A model generated the notes under the pieces. The model ran no database searches, was not told the DNA's origin, and saw nothing but the letters and a program-made list of their open reading frames with translations. A DNA stretch of 64,000 nucleotides from CAYONP01 sp964405335 (GTDB taxonomy: Bacteria; Armatimonadota; UBA10988): contig CAYONP010000018.1 in the NCBI GenBank assembly GCA_964405335.1, positions 8,544 to 72,543 of the forward strand. The letters run 5' to 3'. Positions 59,802-64,000 of the stretch are shown one piece after another; the first letter of the stretch is position 1, and each line of letters opens with the position of its first letter. A program made the translations under genes and the position numbers.

Positions 59802-59976
59802 TCCCATCGTCGACGAGATCCACCGCCGGCGCGCGGAACTCTCCGCCACGCACGGCGACGACCTCGAGCGGATTGTCCAGACACTGCAGCACGAGGAGCG
59901 GACGTCCGGCCGAACCGTCATGCAACCGCCGCAGAGGCGCAAGCCGCTCGAAGCCGCATCGGGCACCCGCGAGTGA
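59791..59976 (+). CDS. Small antitoxin-like protein
   Basis: 61 aa from GTG 59791 with GGAGGAG upstream, overlapping the toxin gene end by 11 bp. Helical N-terminus (DPIVDEIHRRRAELSATHGD) and a basic/Pro tail (SGRTVMQPPQRRKPLEAASG). This pattern, I-V-x-E-[IV]-x-x-x-R-x-x-x-...-D-L-...-E-R-x-S-G-R, is found in many partners of PIN toxins. No DNA-binding fold is obvious. Confidence 0.7.
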   Translation: MRSDPIVDEIHRRRAELSATHGDDLERIVQTLQHEERTSGRTVMQPPQRRKPLEAASGTRE

Positions 59977-59977
59977 C

Positions 59978-60316
59978 ATGAACAGCAGCCCCCTACCTCC
60001 CGGCGAACCCATCGGCGATGCGCGCCGGCGGCGCATCATCTGGATCGAGGACACCCTCATCCTCGTCTGCATCGGCCTGCTCTGGCTGCCGCTGACCGGC
60101 GCCCGCGGCGCCTGGGTGAGTGGCGTCATGCTGGCCGACCTGGCGCTCATGGTCTGGCTGCTGATCCGCCGCAAGCGCCGCGTCGACGACCTCTTTGCCG
60201 AGCTGCGCCGCAAGCAGGAGGCCGGCGAGGCGTTGCACCTCTACCCGGGCATCCCCGGCATCGCGCCGCCGGTTGAGCGGCCGACGGTGTCGGTCGGCGA
60301 TCAGACGCGCGACTGA
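59978..60316 (+). CDS. Small membrane protein of unknown function
   Basis: 112 aa from ATG 59978, following the antitoxin by 1 nt. Two hydrophobic helices (TLILVCIGLLWLPLTGARGA and GVMLADLALMVWLLIR) with a short loop, then a charged tail (RRKRRVDDLFAELRRKQEAG) and a Pro-rich end. No known family. Its last 16 bp overlap the end of the glutaredoxin-like gene on the other strand. Confidence 0.55.
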   Translation: MNSSPLPPGEPIGDARRRRIIWIEDTLILVCIGLLWLPLTGARGAWVSGVMLADLALMVWLLIRRKRRVDDLFAELRRKQEAGEALHLYPGIPGIAPPVERPTVSVGDQTRD

Positions 60317-60543
60317 GCCCGCGCGAGCGCGTCGCGCAGCATCGGTTCGTCGATCCGGGCGACGAGCACCCATTGCCGATCGATCACCACCACCGGCACC
60401 GTCAGGCCGTAGCGCTCGCGCAGCCTTGGGTCGCGGTCGATGTCGCGCCGCTCGAGTGCCGCCGCCGGCGCCAGGCAGGCCAGCAGGGCCTCGACCTGCT
60501 CGCACAGGTGGCAGCCGGCGCGGGTGTAGAGGCGGATGGTCAA
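60301..60543 (-). CDS. Glutaredoxin-like (DUF836 family) protein
   Basis: 80 aa from TTG 60543, which overlaps the kinase stop as TTGA. Thioredoxin-fold motif TIRLYTRAGCHLCEQVEALL (CxxC near residue 9), then ERRDIDRDPRLRERYGLTVP with cis-Pro VPVVVIDR. Such DUF836/glutaredoxin-like proteins reduce disulfides or sit in electron transfer. Translational coupling to a PASTA kinase suggests redox input to cell-wall control, but that is inference. Confidence 0.75.
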   Translation of the reverse strand: MTIRLYTRAGCHLCEQVEALLACLAPAAALERRDIDRDPRLRERYGLTVPVVVIDRQWVLVARIDEPMLRDALARAQSRV

Positions 60544-62348
60544 TACTCGACCGACTTGAGCAGCTCGCCGTCGACGTAGACTCCGAGCACCGCACCGGGC
60601 GTGCCGCGGACCTCCTGCATGAAGGTCGCGCCCGGCCCGACCTGCCCGCCCGCGGCGACGCCGGTGCCGCCCGAGATCCACTTCAGCTCGACGTTCGCCC
60701 CCGGCCCATCGGCCGGCAGTGAAACGGTCACCCGCGCGACCTTCAGCCCGCCGTCGACGGCCTCGGGCGAACTGACCGCCACCGACGGCCGCGCGCCGCT
60801 GTCGGGCGGGGTGTACTCCTGCGTCGGCGGCTGGTCGGGTTCGACCGGCTCCTCGGGCGCCTGCTCCTCGGGCCCGAGGCTGATCACCACATCGATGCCG
60901 CTGCCGGCCGGCGCCGTCTCGCCCGGCTTGACCGACTGCCGGATGACCACATCGGGCCGGTACTCCTCGGAATGCTCGTACTTCACCGCGCCCTGGAACA
61001 ACCGCGCGCGGGTCAAGGCGCGGTCGGCGTCGTTGAGGGTCAGGCCGGTCAGGTCGGGCACCGGCACCTGTTCGATGCCGGTGCTTAGCCAGACCCGAAT
61101 CACGTCACCCTCGAGGATGGTCGACCCGGCGGGCGGCTCCTGCCGCAGGATGCGGTCCTGCGGCTCGGCCGAATCCTCGTACCCCGCCTCGACAATCTGC
61201 GGCGGGTCCATCTCCTGCTGGCGGTAGTACTGGTCGAGCCGCGCCCGCTCGCCGGCGACATCCTTGCCGACCAGGTCGGGCACCACGATCTGCCGCCGCG
61301 GCGCCTCCTCGCCGCCCGGGGTGATCACCACCTCGGGCTGGCTCGCGTCGCGGCGACCCATGACCACCCCGATGCCGCCGGCCAACAACACGCCGAGCAC
61401 CAGCAGCGCGACCAGCCCGGGCGACAGCCCGCCGCGCGGCTCGGTCCGCTGCGGCACCAGCACCTCGGCCGGTTCGCGCCGCTGCCGCGGCATGACGGTG
61501 GTCTCGGCCAGCTCATCGATCGGCGCCGGCGACTGGCCGCGCAGGGCCGCCTCGAGCGCCTCGGCCAACTCGACGGCCGAGCCGAACCGCGCCGCCGGCT
61601 CGCGGGCCATCGCGCGTTCGACGACCGCCGCCACCGGCGCCGGCACGTCGGGCCGTAGCTCACTGACCGACCGCGGCGTGCCGCGCAGGTGTTGCACCGC
61701 GACGGCCACCGGCGTCTCGCCGCCGTATGGCGTGGTGCCGGTGAGCATCTCGTAGAGCACCACGCCGAGGGAGTAGAGGTCGGAGGCCGGCCCGGCCGAT
61801 TCGCCCCGCGCCTGCTCGGGCGAGATGTAATGCGGGCTGCCCAGGATGGTGCCGGTCGCGGTGGACGAGCCGACCGCCAGCGCGCGGGCGATGCCGAAGT
61901 CGCTGACCTTGACGTGGCCGTCGTCGGTGAACAGGATGTTCTGCGGTTTGATGTCACGGTGGACGACCCCGTGCTTGTGCGCGTGGGCCAGCGCGCGGGC
62001 CATCTCGACGGCGAAGCGCACGGCCTGCTCGACCTCGAGCCGGCCACCGGAGCTGCGGGCAATCAGGTCCTTGAGCGTGAACGGCTTGAGCAGCTCCATC
62101 ACGATGTAGTGATGGCCCTGGTCGTGGCCGGTGTCGAACACCGCCGCGATGCTCGGGTGGCTCAGCCGAGCCGCCGACTGCGCCTCCTGCTGGAACCGGG
62201 CGACGAAGTCGGCGTCGCCGGCATACTGCGGGCGCAGCATCTTGACCGCCACCTCGCGGCCGAGCCGGCGGTCGGTGGCGCGATAGACCAGCGCCATGCC
62301 GCCCTCGCCGATCCGCTCGTGCGGTTCGTAACGGTCGTTCAGCAGCAC
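60540..62348 (-). CDS. PASTA-domain Ser/Thr protein kinase (PknB/Stk1-like)
   Basis: 602 aa from GTG 62348, with AGGAG 7 nt upstream, right at the edge of the 62-kb gap. The kinase domain (~7-270) has ATP loop IGEGGMALVYRA, Lys 36 in VAVKML, catalytic HRDIKPQN, DFG, and SPHYISPEQARGE. A single transmembrane helix (GLVALLVLGVLLAGGIGVVM) comes near residue 315. Two PASTA-like domains follow (IVVPDLVGKDVAGERARLDQ; VPVPDLTGLTLNDADRALTR), then an acidic Pro-rich linker and a C-terminal beta domain. Two PASTA copies are fewer than the three to five common in Firmicutes/Actinobacteria. Senses peptidoglycan or muropeptides and controls division or wall enzymes. Confidence 0.93.
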   Translation of the reverse strand: MLLNDRYEPHERIGEGGMALVYRATDRRLGREVAVKMLRPQYAGDADFVARFQQEAQSAARLSHPSIAAVFDTGHDQGHHYIVMELLKPFTLKDLIARSSGGRLEVEQAVRFAVEMARALAHAHKHGVVHRDIKPQNILFTDDGHVKVSDFGIARALAVGSSTATGTILGSPHYISPEQARGESAGPASDLYSLGVVLYEMLTGTTPYGGETPVAVAVQHLRGTPRSVSELRPDVPAPVAAVVERAMAREPAARFGSAVELAEALEAALRGQSPAPIDELAETTVMPRQRREPAEVLVPQRTEPRGGLSPGLVALLVLGVLLAGGIGVVMGRRDASQPEVVITPGGEEAPRRQIVVPDLVGKDVAGERARLDQYYRQQEMDPPQIVEAGYEDSAEPQDRILRQEPPAGSTILEGDVIRVWLSTGIEQVPVPDLTGLTLNDADRALTRARLFQGAVKYEHSEEYRPDVVIRQSVKPGETAPAGSGIDVVISLGPEEQAPEEPVEPDQPPTQEYTPPDSGARPSVAVSSPEAVDGGLKVARVTVSLPADGPGANVELKWISGGTGVAAGGQVGPGATFMQEVRGTPGAVLGVYVDGELLKSVEY

Positions 62349-62359
62349 GCTCGTCTCCT

Positions 62360-62459
62360 NNNNNNNNNNNNNNNNNNNNNNNNNNNNNNNNNNNNNNNNN
62401 NNNNNNNNNNNNNNNNNNNNNNNNNNNNNNNNNNNNNNNNNNNNNNNNNNNNNNNNNNN
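62360..62459. other. Assembly gap (100 N) between PBP and kinase genes
   Basis: Removes the end of the PBP gene and its stop. Kinase translation starts 12 bp to the left of the gap on the minus strand, so the gap and the junction contain only the C-terminal end of the PBP. No duplicated sequence is seen at its two edges. Confidence 0.9.
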
Positions 62460-63859
62460 CCGGCCGCCGCGCCACCGGCGCCGGCGTTCTCGACCACCGC
62501 CGCCACCGCCACCTCGGGCGACTCGACCGGCGCGACGGCCAGGAACCAACTGTGCGCCTGCCCATGCGGGTTCTGCGCCGAGCCCGTCTTGCCCGCGACG
62601 TTCAGACCGCGCACGCGCAGGTGGCTGGCGGTGCCGCCCGGCTCCATCACCTGCTGCATCATCTTCAGTACGCTGCCGGCCGCCGTTGACGCAACCACCT
62701 GCTCGCCCGTCGCCGTTCGGTGGCGGTAGACCGAGGTGCCGTCGGCGCGGTCGATGCCCTCAACCAGGTATGGCTCCAACCGCCGGCCGCGGTTGCCCAG
62801 CATCTGGCCGATCCCGGCCACCTGCACCGGGGTGACCAGCAACGCGCCCTGCCCGTAGCCGCAGGCGGCGAGCTCCTGCGGGGTCAGTTGCTCGCCACGG
62901 GGGAAGGTGCCGCCGGCAATCAGGCTGCCGTAGTTCTCGCCCGGCTCGAACAGCGCCGGCGGGGTGCCGAGGCCCTGGCGCCGCAGCGCGCGCTCGAAGC
63001 CGGTTGGCCCGAGCCGCAGCGCAACCTCGGCCATGGCGATGTTCGACGAGCGCGAGATGGCCGTGGTGGTGGTCAGCCGGCCGAGCGGCGCGCGGTCGAC
63101 CACCGTCGAGTGCGGGTAGCGATGCCGCCCCTCGCTGACGAACGGCGTGTCGGGCGTGACCGCGCCGGCATCGAGCGCCGCCGCGGCGGTGAGTACCTTG
63201 AACACCGAACCGGGCGGGTACTGGCCCTGATAAGCCCGCGCCAGCAGCGGGTTGCGCTCGTCGCCGAGGAGCTTCTCCCAGTCCTCGTCGATCCGGGCCG
63301 GGTCGAACCGCGGCCAGTCGGCCAGGGCGAGGATCGCGCCGCTGCGCACATCGATGGCGACGATCGCACCACGCCGCTCGCCGAGCTGCCGGCAGGCCAG
63401 CTCCTGCAGCTCATGGCGGATGGTCAAATGAACGTCGGCGCCACGCACCGGCGGCGGGTCGAGCAGGTCCCACAGGTCGCGCGGCAGGCGTGGCTCGAAC
63501 CGCCCGCTCAACCAGCGGTCGAGACCCCGCTCGAGGGCGCTCGAGCCGTACTTCTCCGAGCTGTAGCCGACCACATGCGCGTACCGGTCGCCGCCGCGGT
63601 AGCGCCGGGCATAGAGTGTCGGCCGCAGGCCGCGCGGGTCATGGTCAGTGGCCTCGCTGCTCGCCACCTCGACGTCGTCGGCGGTGATCATCGAGCCTCG
63701 CTCAACGGCCCGCAGCGCCGCCTGATGCCGCCGATTGCGAGCATGGCCGGCGAACTCGTCGGCACGCACGAGCTTCCAGTAGCCGAGTTGGCACAGGACC
63801 AGCGCGAAGCCGAGGCTGAACAGCGTGAACAGCCGTGGCACGGCGGTGCGGAGCATCAT
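62460..63859 (-). CDS. Penicillin-binding protein, transpeptidase (PbpA/FtsI-like), 3' end in gap
   Basis: About 466 residues visible. N-terminal membrane helix (LFTLFSLGFALVLCQLG), then a short pedestal (HVVGYSSEKYGSSALERGLD). Transpeptidase motifs: SxxK in GQYPPGSVFKVLTAAAAL (~216), SxN in ISRSSNIAMAEVAL (~269), KTG in VAGKTGSAQNPHGQ (~421). The N-terminal R-G-x-I-x-D-R-N-G motif is degenerate here (ERGSMITADDVEVASSE). Size and layout suit PbpA of the RodA-PbpA-PknB row. Likely cross-links peptidoglycan with an upstream SEDS polymerase outside the window. Confidence 0.92.
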
Positions 63860-63880
63860 GGTCGGCTCCGCGGGGCGAAG

Positions 63881-64000
63881 GTAGGGCCCGTTCGCCGAAC
63901 GGGCCGGCCGTCGGACCTAACCCCCCGACCCCCTTCCCGCGGCGGGAAGGTAGGGCCCGTTCGCCGAACGGGCCGGCCGTCGGACCTAACCCCCCGACCC
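63881..64000. repeat. Two GTAGGGCCCGTTCG hairpins plus CCTTCCCGC stem
   Basis: GTAGGGCCCGTTCGCCGAAC then GGGCC, at 63881 and 63950 (69 bp apart). The unit also holds CGGACCTAACCCCCCGACCC, and a second palindrome CCTTCCCGC-G-GCGGGAAGG at about 63932-63950. The same head and CCCGTTCG stem occur at 5284. Runs off the window end, upstream of the PBP gene. Confidence 0.75.

Overview
This is a very GC-rich bacterial stretch, densely coded, with short intergenic gaps, many ATGA/GTGA stop-start overlaps and frequent GTG or TTG starts. Three runs of exactly 100 N (13554-13653, 27680-27779, 62360-62459) mark a scaffolded draft assembly. The gene content points to a respiring, non-photosynthetic, probably Gram-negative-type heterotroph: alternative complex III, polysaccharide and glycoside degradation, a clostripain, a CHAT protease beside an ECF sigma factor, FeoAB, and a peptidoglycan transpeptidase next to a PASTA kinase. 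The mix resembles poorly cultured soil or sediment lineages, but no marker here fixes the phylum. The PBP argues against most Planctomycetes.

Layout, 1-34 kb. 1-4690: the end of an actBCDEF operon (quinol oxidation) followed by an Rrf2 regulator. 5.4-13.5 kb: a rhamnose-type module (RhaT-like symporter, arabinose/fucose-type isomerase, very large GH106-like rhamnosidase), interrupted by an AAA ATPase/DUF4276 pair that looks like a defence insertion. 13.7-17.9 kb: Tat-exported ferredoxin-type aldo/keto reductase, a TIM-barrel protein, a ceramidase-like protein, and a small ORF coupled to a TPR protein. 18.0-23.6 kb, minus strand: ECF sigma factor, a small beta-sandwich protein, TPR-CHAT protease and clostripain. 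23.7-27.6 kb: two LPP20-like exported proteins, FmdB, SpoIIM-like and VOC proteins. 27.8-31.8 kb: P1B-4 metal ATPase and CoxE-like VWA protein. 31.8-33.2 kb: a HEPN-type gene lying between hairpin-repeat blocks.

Layout, 33-64 kb. 33.2-38.3 kb: polysaccharide deacetylase, CPBP protease, RNase Z, a glycosidase-like protein and a Na/Ca exchanger. 38.3-44.1 kb: HAD phosphatase, UxaA-type dehydratase, acetyltransferase, Asd, GalU and a metallophosphoesterase. 44.3-46.9 kb: feoA-feoB-Cys-rich protein under a Fur-like box. 47.2-49.3 kb: acetyltransferase, flavin reductase and response regulator. 49.3-55.4 kb: a three-gene operon with a TPR-GT2-B12/radical-SAM fusion, a protein that looks like a decayed radical SAM fused to a glycosyltransferase, and a second glycosyltransferase. 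55.6-60.3 kb: Tgt, PncA, a large membrane protein and a PIN toxin/antitoxin pair. 60.3-63.9 kb: glutaredoxin-like protein, PASTA Ser/Thr kinase and a PBP.

The most unusual non-coding signal is a dispersed family of short hairpins with a fixed head (GTAGGG, GTAGGT or GTAGCG) and at least seven different, internally complementary stems. Wherever both neighbours are visible they sit at gene 3' ends, never between divergent starts, and four times the TAG of the head is the stop codon of the adjacent gene. The best candidates for undescribed systems are the sigma/CHAT/clostripain cluster and the radical-SAM/glycosyltransferase operon.
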